From contig OW386290.2 in the NCBI GenBank assembly GCA_936432065.2, positions 129,936,677-130,000,676 of the forward strand: a DNA stretch of 64,000 nt, given 5' to 3'. The position numbers and the translations under genes are program-made. Below are positions 32,870 to 41,947 of the stretch, piece after piece. The notes beneath the pieces were generated by a model that was given only the letters and a program-made list of their open reading frames with translations, ran no database searches and was not told the origin of the DNA. Source of the DNA: Rutpela maculata (taxonomy: Eukaryota; Arthropoda; Insecta; Coleoptera; Cerambycidae). How positions within the stretch are numbered: position 1 is the stretch's first letter; each line of letters begins with the position of its first letter.

Positions 32870-34815
32870 CGTGGGGGTTTCGTTGTTACAAGCTGAATTT
32901 GATATAAAATTGATGATATACTGATGTTTCAAAATCTCAAAGCCGTCAAAAAATGTCCTACTCAAAAGGTCATTATAATCAAAAACGAGTTATTTCTTAG
33001 TGAATTAGGTGTTTTGATATTTCTACTTTTGAATAATAGCAAATCCTTTCAACCATGAATAGAACTAGTCAAAATAAGTAGATTTTCGAACAGACCCACC
33101 TCGAGAAATCATGCCTGCTCCCTCTGCCCCTCCCCAAAGGGGCTACCTGTATCTGCCTATATATTTTTTTTTTCCTCAAAAACGGTAGGAGCTAGAGGAA
33201 TGATCTTGGCGTCATTCGATAGAGTATACAATTTTGCATAAGACCCTCCATTTGTTTTTTGCTATTTTCTTTTTTTTTAAGGCCCCACAGCAAAAAAAAG
33301 GGTGAGGAGCCTTCCAACGACACATGTTTGGCCCAATAAATCAAAATTCTACAAGATATAAAAAATAAAGACCATTATTTTTTCTATCGATTGGTATATT
33401 ATTATACTCTTCGCAAAAACGAAGAGTATATTGTATTTGATCGGCACATTTCTAAAATCGTAAATATCGCTCGTAGAGAAAAAATTTTCATATCATTGTG
33501 TTAGTGAACGAATTCTGAACAACTTTCAAAATGTCCGTCTGTCCGTCCGTCACGTTTCTTGTAAGCACGATAACTTAAGAAAGAAAAGTCCGATTGTATT
33601 GAAATTTAGAAAATAAGTTAGTGTTAGCTAGAGGAAGAACCCTATTGTTTTTGAAGAAAATCGATCAGTAAATAAAAAAGTTATTAATTATTTAATTTAA
33701 AAAAAAAATTTTTTGTTAATTTTTGTGGCTTGTACTAAAATGGAAATCGCGAGATATTATTTCCATAACAAATTTTTTTTTGTGTATGAAGTTTACTAAT
33801 ATTTCTTAGAAGTGAAATATGTATGAATGTCGACAGATATATATTACAGACAATCAATTTTCCTAGCAACAGGTGGTGGCGCAGTGGCTAAAGCTTTTCG
33901 TTGCAATCCAAGGGTCCCGTGTTCGAATCCCGCAGGTTGGATTTTTTTTTTCATTTTTTTTTCATACAATTTTTTTCACAACAAAGTTTATATCACAAAA
34001 TTTAGGATGTCCAAAAACTAACATTATTTACAAGAAAACTGCGAAGAGTATCCTATAGAATGTGTAACAATTATATATAAAAAGCTCAGTAAATTGGCGA
34101 AGAGTACGTTTTTAGCTTGTTTGTATATGTTATTTGTTTATATAAAGCCATCAGTGGTGTACAAAGAGAAAGCTGCTAAAATAATTTATTATTGTTTTTA
34201 ACAATAAATTATTTTAAATAAATTCATTATGCACATGTGCATCTTTCTCTTTGTACGCCACTGACGGCTTTATATAAACAAATAACATATACAAATAATA
34301 TACCGATCGATAGAAAAATAATGGTCTTTATTTTTTTATATCTTGTAGAATTTTGATTTATTGGGCCGTTTTAGAGGTATAGTCAAACATGTGTCGTTGT
34401 TGGAAGGCTCCTCAGCAAAAAGCAAATGGAGGGTCTTATGCAAAATTTTATACTCTATCGAATGGCGCCAAGATCATTCCTCTAGCTCCTACGTTTTTGA
34501 GAAAAAAAATATATATATAGGCAGATACAGGCAGCCCCTTTGAGGGGGGGCATAATTTCTCGAGGTGGGTCTGTTTGAAAATCTACTTATTTTGACTAGT
34601 TCTATTCATGGTTAAAAGGATTTGCTATTACTCAAAAGTAGAAATATCAAAACACCTAATTCACTAAGAAATAACTCGTTTTTTGATTATAATGACCTTT
34701 TGAGTAGGACATTTTTTGACGGCTTTGAGATTTTGAAACATCAGTATATCATCATTAATTTTATATCAAATTCAGCTTGTAACAACGAAACCCCCACAGA
34801 ACTTATTTTTATGCG
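32870..34815. repeat. Large foldback with 500-bp arms
   Basis: Arms at about 32870-33405 and 34310-34815 are inverted copies (for example TTCGTTGTTACAAGCTGAAT at 32879 and its inverse near 34774; AGAGGAATGATCTTGGCG at 33195 and its inverse near 34467). The centre, about 34115-34320, is a second palindrome (CTCTTTGTACGCCACTGA paired with TCAGTGGTGTACAAAGAG). An element at about 33410-34125 interrupts the palindrome near its centre. Confidence 0.7.
33410..34125 (+). mobile_element. Hairpin plus GTCCGTC element with tRNA-like boxes
   Basis: Starts with the hairpin TACTCTTCGC-AAAAA-CGAAGAGTA, then GTCCGTCTGTCCGTCCGTCA at about 33534-33553, then near 33866-33935 TGGCGCAGTGG (a perfect pol III A box) and GTTCGAATCCC (B box), followed by a T-run. 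The end repeats GCGAAGAGTA at 34037 and 34098. Its insertion breaks a palindrome, so its limits are visible to within a few bases. It looks like a SINE or another non-autonomous element. The tRNA-like part cannot fold into a proper acceptor stem, so this is not a tRNA gene. Confidence 0.55.
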
Positions 34816-34849
34816 TATATCTGGGCACCGAGCACTCTACTAAAATGTG

Positions 34850-35140
34850 TTAATGACAATCATGCCTATCACGCTAAATATTATAACTCTATGCAGGGAC
34901 CGAAACCGAAATTAATTTTGATTACGGTTACCTAACGTATATCATTTTCAGTTTTCATAGCAGCGAGAATTTGGTTTTCATTTAAGGTTTCGGTTTTCAA
35001 GGCAACAACAATTCAGTTCTCGGTTATGGTTTCGATTTACAGATCCGTGGCAATTCGGTTTTTGTTAGAAAAAATTAGTAATTACGGTGCGGTTTTCAGT
35101 TACGGTTTCGGTTCCCGGCTTTTTACTTGCATTTTACCTT
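34850..35140. repeat. CGGTTTTCGGTTACGG-like simple region
   Basis: Repeated GGTTTCGGTT and CGGTTTTC motifs over about 250 bp (34900-35120), with an isolated further stretch near 36550. Purely low-complexity; no gene. Confidence 0.4.
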
Positions 35141-35143
35141 ATA

Positions 35144-36435
35144 CAGGATGTTATTAAAAAGTATGTCAATGTTAACCACAGATTCAGCACCTTAAAAAAA
35201 TGATGAAATGATTGAACCTAATTTACCTCTATCCAAAACCGCACCCCTATGAAGATACAGCCCTCTAAAGTTGGAAATAAAAAAACATATTCTTTAAATA
35301 TGATATTATACAAATGGCTAGATATTTTTTTCAATACTGGTATGCTGTAACATGTCAGAGGGTAACAGTTTAAAGTAAAAATATTTTAAAATAAAGTTTA
35401 AGAAATGGCTGTGTTTTCAATATTCTAAGTTTCATTTAAAAATGATCATTTAAAAGAAAAACACACAAGATGCAAAAAAGTTGTAGAATTAAATTTTCTA
35501 TAAAATACAATATACCAAAAAAGACATAAGCGTACCACTTAAAAAGGGGGTAGGAAGGAAGGGTTGTTTAACCCTAAATCAGCCATTTCTAAAACTTTAT
35601 TTTAAAATATTTTTACTTTAAATTGTTACCCTCTGACATATGTTACAACCTACCAGTGTTGAAAAAAATATCTGTAGCCATTTGTACAATATTTAAAGAA
35701 TGTTTTTTTTATTTCCAACTTTAGAGCAGCGGCGGCTCTAGAAATTTCAATAATTTTTTTCTCGTCTGTGGCGCATGGGACCCATACGAAATATGGAAAA
35801 TAACATCTAGTGAAGCACTTCTCTAACGACCCCTAAAAAATTTTGAAAACGCAATTTTTCAAAATTCGGGTCTAGAGACTCCCATTTAGAATTAGTCTTT
35901 TTTGTTATATACATTTTACTTTTCATAAAAATGCAACAATAGGTTTTGGAGTTTATGAAAATATTTTCATTACTAACTGAGATACAACGAACTGAAATTT
36001 TGTAATTTGTTAAATTGTAAATTACAAAATTTCAGTTCATTGTATTTGAGTTCATAATGAAAATATTTTCATAAACTCCAAAACCTATTGTTGCATTTTT
36101 ATGAAAAGTAAAATGTATGACAAAAAGAATAATAAACGGGAGTTCCTAAACCAGGGGGAGCACCCGAATTTTGAAAAAAATTTTCGCAAACTGCTTTTTC
36201 AAAATTTTTTGGGGGTCGTTAGAGAAGTGCTTCACTAGATGTTATTTCCCATAATTCGTATGGGTCCTATGTGCCACAGACGAGAAAAAAATTATTGAAA
36301 TTTCTAGAGCCGCCACTGCTTTAGAGGGCTGCATCTTCATAGAGATTTTGGATAGAGGTGAATTAGGTTCAATCAACTTTTTTTAAGATGCTGAATCTGC
36401 GGTTAAGTGATTGACATACTTTTTAATAACACCCT
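35144..36435. mobile_element. CAGGGTG-group foldback, interrupted by a hAT-like MITE
   Basis: Ends CAGGATGTTATTAAAAAGTA and the inverse at 36418-36435 (CACCCTG type), bounded by TA. Arms include GTTGGAAATAAAAAAACAT and TTAAAATATTTTTACTTTAAA inverse pairs. The right arm is split by the element at 35727-36318, so this foldback is the older of the two. Confidence 0.75.
35727..36318. mobile_element. Palindromic hAT-like MITE, copy 1
   Basis: A 592-bp near-perfect palindrome centred near 36020 with ends CAGCGGCGGCTCTAGAAATT and AATTTCTAGAGCCGCCACTG and an 8-bp target duplication CTTTAGAG (35719-35726 and 36319-36326). TIRs beginning CAG and 8-bp duplications are features of hAT elements. A diverged copy is at 39884-40516. 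Confidence 0.85.
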
Positions 36436-36439
36436 GTAT

Positions 36440-37528
36440 AATCTTTATAATGAACGAATCGATTTAGATATGGTTTTCACCATACAATTTGGTATTTCTA
36501 CATCACAGTTTAAGATTTGAATCTTTGATTTCAACCATTTTATTCGTAATTACGGTGAGGTTTTCGGTTACGGTTTCGGTCCCTGATTGTATGACATTTG
36601 TTTTTTACAAGATAAAAGAGGGATATCTCAGAAACTGTGACGCTTCCATCAAAAGTTCTAAGGAACAAAATGAAAGCCAATTAATCAATCTCTAAAATGA
36701 TTTGTTTGTTTCTACAACACAAAAAATTATGAAGTTAGGGCCGATACAATGTGCATTTTCACTTTTTTTTTTTAACAAAATGTCGCCTGTTTTTCTTAAC
36801 ATATAGTATCATCTAGATACTCAATTTTTTTGCCGTTTAAAACACTTATTGCTTAAAAAAAATTCCATTCACCATATTAGAGCCGCCATTTTGAATTTTT
36901 AAATTTTATCTTCAGATTCGTAATCAGTGCTCCCAAAAACGTCTCAAAAATAAATTAATAATACTTTTCAAATATTTTGCAAGGAATTTGCAAAATACTA
37001 TTTTCGCGAATTTTGACCCTGTGTGATTGACCCCGCAGCGGTCAAATCGATAGGGAACTTTCACACATTATTAAGAATCCTAATAGTAAGGTGCATGCAA
37101 AAATTCAGCACGTTACAATTTTTTCCCATGTTGGACATCAATTTTTCCTGGATTAATAATGTATTTCGACACTTTGCAAAGTGCATATTTGGTTTCTTGT
37201 GGTAGCCACTTTACCCACTGTAATAGTAAGGTACCTAGTTTCCGGTTTCCAGCCCTTAAACCAACTCTCAAACTGAATACGATAATGAAATGCTATTATA
37301 TTTTTCATACTTTGTTGGGTTAATGTCAATGCAGAATTCACAAGAAGTTCTAGTGATTGTAAAACTAAAATTTGTTACCTGCTCAGAAAAATATTCTGAA
37401 AGATTTCAAAGAAATAAACACCAAGTTGAACCAAAAACGTAAAAAATGTATTAATAAAAAGTAACTAGATACTAAATAAAATAAACATGAAACAAGAAAG
37501 AACATCAGAATTAATAGTTTTAAAATAA
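36440..37528. other. Interval downstream of the SIAH-like gene
   Basis: AT-rich; may include the 3' UTR of the minus-strand gene at 37529. No other feature is supported. Confidence 0.35.
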
Positions 37529-38653
37529 CTACTGTTTGGGCCTAACAGGCTGAAAGATTCTAAAAACTTCTGAGATTTTCTCCAGAGCAAAATTTCTGGT
37601 ATTACTAAACCTAGCTTGACAAAATGGGCATTTATGCACTCTACACACACATAAGTCGCACAAGGCATGGCCAGTTTGGCACATATAAATGGGCGGTGAC
37701 ATGTAGGACCTACAAACAGGACATTCAATATTTTCCATAACAACTTTTTCTAAATTTTCCCTTGTTTCTTCTTTCTCTCTCACCTCTTCTTCTTTTCTAC
37801 TAGACCTTGTATTGATTTTCTGCTTTTTCGGTTTGGGAGGCTGTTCAGCAGCATCTATAATACTGATAATGTAGTCAACATAGTCGGACTTTAAAATTTT
37901 TTTTACAGTATCGTTGTCTAATTTTGTCGTCATAATATCATCACTAATGCTTCGACTATACGTATAAGGTGCATTAGATTTTGAATACTTATGATTATTT
38001 ATATTACACCGCCTTATTATACAATTTATACAATGTTCTCTCTCGTTAAATGGTACTATTTTCTGGTCAGGAACAATAAAGGAGTTCTTCTTCGAAACTA
38101 GTTTAACTTCAAACATTTTGTTGCTATCCTCTTGACTGAAGCAAAACACAGAAAACCAAATATAAACATCATTGGTGTATTGAAAAAATAAAAATGGTCG
38201 TTCCCTACGTTTTACTATCAAAAATACTGTAAAATTTTCTGTTTTTAAACTAACATCAGAAACCTCCAAACAATCAGTTTTCATAAAAGGTAAATGAAAT
38301 AGATGGAAGTGATTTATAATTTCTTCCATCCCTATGGATACATTGCAATCGTCAGATGGACATATGATGGTTCTAAAACGACACACATTTTCGTGCTCGA
38401 GCACAATCCCCCATGGTAGTTTTTCTTCACATCCAGCATTAATGCAGGGAAACAACATAAACTGTGCTAATCTTTCGTACATTTTCGCGCGAGTGGTTAT
38501 ATTGTCATTACGTAAAAATTGGCAACGTCCACATTTATATTTTTCTTCTCCGTAGTCTGTTGTGAAAACTGGAGCCACTGACAAGTACCTCTGACATAAC
38601 GAACACTTTAAAATATTTGCTGCGTCTTGAGGAATTAACACAGTACTAGTCAT
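37529..38653 (-). CDS. SIAH/SINA-like RING finger protein with C-terminal RING
   Basis: Predicted RING E3 ubiquitin ligase of the seven-in-absentia type, 374 residues, one coding exon. Order of parts: a half-RING at 17-45 (CSLCQRYL, then CGRCQ); a SIAH-type zinc finger at about 58-118 (ERLAQFMLFPC, GCEEKLP, HENVCRFRTIICP, HFHLFH); a beta-rich segment about 135-200 (TVFLIVKRRERPFLFF) that may be the SINA substrate domain; a Lys/Glu-rich linker; and a good RING at 311-345, CPVC to CPFC, with CQTGHALCDLC between, followed by NTRNFALEKISE, which in SIAH links RING to zinc finger. In SIAH the RING comes first; here it is last and the zinc finger comes early. The minus-strand transcript has a 57-bp 5'UTR intron (38719-38663; GTAAGT and TTTTAG). 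Substrate is unknown. Confidence 0.75.
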   Translation of the reverse strand: MTSTVLIPQDAANILKCSLCQRYLSVAPVFTTDYGEEKYKCGRCQFLRNDNITTRAKMYERLAQFMLFPCINAGCEEKLPWGIVLEHENVCRFRTIICPSDDCNVSIGMEEIINHFHLFHLPFMKTDCLEVSDVSLKTENFTVFLIVKRRERPFLFFQYTNDVYIWFSVFCFSQEDSNKMFEVKLVSKKNSFIVPDQKIVPFNEREHCINCIIRRCNINNHKYSKSNAPYTYSRSISDDIMTTKLDNDTVKKILKSDYVDYIISIIDAAEQPPKPKKQKINTRSSRKEEEVREKEETRENLEKVVMENIECPVCRSYMSPPIYMCQTGHALCDLCVCRVHKCPFCQARFSNTRNFALEKISEVFRIFQPVRPKQ

Positions 38654-38662
38654 CTTACAAGT

Positions 38663-38719
38663 CTAAAATCAGAAAAATTTGTTATAAAATAACCTTAAAA
38701 TCGTTACAGACAAACTTAC
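38663..38719 (-). other. 5' UTR intron of the SIAH-like gene
   Basis: On the minus strand TAAAG/GTAAGTTTG opens and GATTTTAG/ACTTGTAAG closes a 57-bp intron whose exit lies 9 bases from the ATG at 38653. Inferred from consensus only. Confidence 0.55.
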
Positions 38720-39052
38720 CTTTACGGCTAATTATATTTTGCTTAAAAGTGTTCACAATAAAATACAAAACACAAACTTTCAGTTTTTCTACAATATCAC
38801 GCTGTTCAGTTTTATTCAACACATATTTGTCAATATTTTTGAAAGAAAGAACTACTGAAATTAGTGAAATTGCGTTGCATTTTCTAAACGTCCCCTAAAC
38901 GCGATGACCTTTAATTTTTATTTTGATTGGTTAATAAAACTGTGTTTGAATTTAATTTTAATTGGTTTTGGTCAACGTTGTTATATTGCTGGTTTTTGCT
39001 AATAAATAAATAAATATATGCAGTTTTTTCTGTTTCTTGTTAAGCCGGTCTC

Positions 39053-39296
39053 CCACGACCAGTGACATAGTAACAATAGACTAGCAATGTAGGCGTGGTT
39101 CTTGGCTGTAACAATTTCACCTTGCAGACTAGTTGTCTTTCAGTGCCCTCTGATGTGTTAACTATCAGCTCAAAAATTGTTAGTGAAGCGGATCTGGCAA
39201 GAAAAAGAGGAGTTTTGAAACCAAATTTTTAAAATTTATTTTTTGACAATCAGTTACACGCGTGTTATCCTTATCATGCTGTCAAGTTCATTCAGC
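39053..39296. other. Unassigned interval
   Basis: No gene or transposon is recognised between the SIAH-like gene's promoter side and the first MITE of the next cluster. Confidence 0.3.
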
Positions 39297-39821
39297 CAGG
39301 GGCGCAGGCGTAACGAGCCAACTTTTATGGGGGGATATTTTTCAAATTTGCCAACTTCATAAACAATAAACCAACTCTGTAATAAGGGCGGATCTGGACC
39401 TTGAACTGGGGGGGTGGGGTAACATTGCCGCGTGCTGGAAATAACAAAAATGTTTTTCCTTGAAAATAAAAATTGATGAGCGGGGGGGAGAATATCTCAA
39501 AAAAAATTTATAAACAAATAGAATATATATTCAAAAATATAAAATAAAATAAAAAAAATTTTGAAATTTTAAAACGAAAGTTGATGGTTTACGGAATCTT
39601 GGGGGGGGGGGGCGTGTAATTACCCCGTTACCCCCCATAAATCCGCGCTTGCTCTGTAAATAAATAAATAATAATTCCTTCAAAAATTTGATGAGAAAAT
39701 CCAAACAAAACTTTTTGCACCGGAATAAAAATTGGCAACTTATAGAGGTATCTCAAATTTCCAACTTTTGCCAAGTCTGACAAAGTTAGGGGGTAACGTA
39801 CCACCCCGTGCTACGCCCCTG
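39297..39821. mobile_element. hAT-like MITE, outer element of a nested pair
   Basis: Ends CAGGGGCGCAGGCGTAACG and GTGCTACGCCCCTG with target duplications CATTCAGC (39289-39296) and CGTTCAGC (39822-39829), one mismatch. It is interrupted by the MITE at 39383-39651. Confidence 0.7.
39383..39651. mobile_element. hAT-like MITE, inner element
   Basis: Ends TAAGGGCGGATC and ATCCGCGCTTG with the exact 8-bp duplication CTCTGTAA on both sides (39375-39382 and 39652-39659). Homologous to 2217-2479. Confidence 0.8.
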
Positions 39822-39883
39822 CGTTCAGCTTAATTGCACAGGGAGGAGGACAGACGCGTGTACGCAAGAATGTGTTCTGGGGG

Positions 39884-40516
39884 CAAGCGCGGATCTAAAA
39901 ATTTCAATAATTTTTTTCTCGTCTGTGGCGCATTGGACCCATACGAAATATGGGAAATAACATCTCGAGAAGCACTTCTCTAACGACCCCTAAAAAATTT
40001 TGTAAAAGCAGTTTGCGAAAAATTTTTTCAAAATTCGATTACCCCCCCCAGGTCTAGGGACTCCTGTTTAAAATTATTGTTTTTGTCATATGCATTTTAC
40101 TTTTCATAAAAATACAGCAACACGTTTCGAAGTTTATGAAAATATTTTCATTACTAACTGAGATACAACGAATTGAAATTTTGTGATTTACAATTTAACA
40201 AATCACAAAATTTCAATTCGTTGTATCTCAGTTAGTAATGAAAATATTTTCATAAACTTCAAAACGTGTTGCTGTATTTTTATGAAAAGTAAAATGCATA
40301 TGACAAAAAAAATAATTTTAAACAGGAGTCCCTAGACCTAGAGGGGGGGGGGGGGGGGTAATCGAATTTTGAAAAAATTTTTTGCAAACTGCTTTTTCAA
40401 AATTTTTTAGGGGTCGTTAGAGAAGTGCTTCTCGAGATGTTATTTCCCTTATTTCTTTTGGGTCCCATGCCCCACGGACGAGAAAAAAATTATTGAAATT
40501 TCTAGATCCGCGCTTG
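39884..40516. mobile_element. Palindromic hAT-like MITE, copy 2
   Basis: Ends CAAGCGCGGATCTAAAAATT and AAATTTCTAGATCCGCGCTTG; exact 8-bp duplication TCTGGGGG (39876-39883 and 40517-40524). The 633-bp body is a near-perfect palindrome centred near 40200 and is homologous to 35727-36318, although its end hexamers match those of the GGGCGGATC MITEs. Confidence 0.85.
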
Positions 40517-40524
40517 TCTGGGGG

Positions 40525-41400
40525 GGACGGGGGGTTAGGGCAAAGTCAAATCAATTAGGAGTTAGGGGCATGAGATTTTTTTGAGGTCGGTGAAATAGAT
40601 AAGAATTGATGAAGCCGGAGGATGAGGGTGATGCGTCAATTAGAGGAAGGGAAAGGAAAATTATTCTCTATATTATCCTCTGTAACTTTTTTCCCTGTTA
40701 TGCGATTTTGAAAAACCAAAATGGAATTTGTTCCTGTAGTATTCGACTCATTAATTTTTTTAAATTTTTTTCACATAAACTTGTGGGAGGGGAAAAACCT
40801 TTTTTGCATTTTTTTTTCAAATGGGTTCTTCAGTATGAAGGAACGAGTTGAGTGGAGACATTTTTTTACACATAAGTGAAGATTTTTGTTTATTTAAAAA
40901 AAAAATTATCGCAGTCCAAACAATAGGAGGGGGGCTAGAGGTCATAATGTATTTGCGGGAATAAAAGATTAATGAAAGGGAGAGGCACTTCGGACCTTGA
41001 TATTCGGCAATATAGATCTTTTTTCCATCTTAATATTTTATCAATCTGCCATTTATGAAATATTAAACTGCCGAAATGGCAGTTTTTAAATAAGTTGGGC
41101 TATTACATAGCGAGTTCCTTGAAATATGCAAAATAAAACAAAAAATCCCACTTTTCCACTTTTATGTGAGATTTCTCAAAAATACAGTATTTTACGTTTC
41201 CCATACCATAACTTTGTTTCTAACCATTGAAGCGGCTTGAAAATTTGGACAGATATATTCTTATCTGCACTTGAACTTCACGAATGTTTCTGCTGACAAT
41301 TTTTTTTTTCTATGATATAATAAGTACTTCAGTTATTATTTAGGCTACATTTTTCTGAAATAGTATTTTAATCACTTACATATTTACAAAAATATATATA
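40525..41400. other. Intergenic interval next to TMEM203
   Basis: AT-rich; the part nearest 41400 is likely the TMEM203 3' UTR. No other feature seen. Confidence 0.35.
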
Positions 41401-41409
41401 TATCAAGTC

Positions 41410-41823
41410 TTAACTCTGCTGACAAGCTCTGACGGCGATCAACTGAAGTAGTATATACAAAGGGGCAAACACCTCCGAGTAATCCAATTTCACTTGGCCC
41501 AAAAGTCTCTTGCACAACAAAAACTTAAACAAAAATGTCATTAGCAGAAAAGTGGCCGACCAACTGATCCTCAACAAAGAAAACTTCAGGGTAGTTTCAA
41601 GAAGCATTCGTATGAAAATTATGATACAGAAATAAGTGTTCAACGCATCTCCAGCAAACAGCGGAAAGAAAATCATCCACCAGTTGTTGTTATAAACATC
41701 GATATCAGGATTGTATTTGAATGCGAGCAGTACAGTGAATAACAAAATTGATATGAGGTTTATCCATATTTCGAAGACCGTAAGTCCTAACCAGCGCACC
41801 AACTCCTCTATTGTGAAAAACAT
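41410..41823 (-). CDS. TMEM203: Transmembrane protein 203
   Basis: Small membrane protein of 137 residues, the same size as mammalian TMEM203 (136). The mammalian protein sits in the endoplasmic reticulum and endolysosomes and has been linked to calcium handling and STING signalling; that role is family knowledge. The sequence starts MFFTIEELVRWLGLTVFEIW and has GDALNTYFCIIIFIRM (the family ADGLSTYF segment) and LYILLQLIAVRAC near the end. Four hydrophobic segments at about 14-35, 48-70, 80-105 and 115-133 fit a four-pass protein. The CDS is uninterrupted and lies in the same exon as the POP7 stop codon, two bases downstream of it. No promoter of its own is evident in between, so it is most simply translated from the POP7 mRNA. 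An A lies at position -3 of the start codon. Confidence 0.92.
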   Translation of the reverse strand: MFFTIEELVRWLGLTVFEIWINLISILLFTVLLAFKYNPDIDVYNNNWWMIFFPLFAGDALNTYFCIIIFIRMLLETTLKFSLLRISWSATFLLMTFLFKFLLCKRLLGQVKLDYSEVFAPLYILLQLIAVRACQQS

Positions 41824-41825
41824 TT

Positions 41826-41947
41826 TCAGTTATCTTTCTTTTCTGCTGTTTCCAGGAGGTCAGTGCGAAATACTCTTATTCGGAGAGCTGAGTTGAATCG
41901 TTTTTGGATTTCATAGTCCGCATCGTCTATAGCTGGTTCTAAGTCAT
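41826..41947 (-). CDS. POP7: POP7 exon 3
   Basis: Starts after TTTTTTAG, completes a Asp codon, encodes DLEPAIDDADYE and RIRVFRTDLLE, and ends TGA. The same exon carries the whole TMEM203 CDS. Confidence 0.92.

Noticed and set aside
33866..33940. tRNA gene
   Set aside because: A and B boxes are good, but the acceptor and T stems do not pair.
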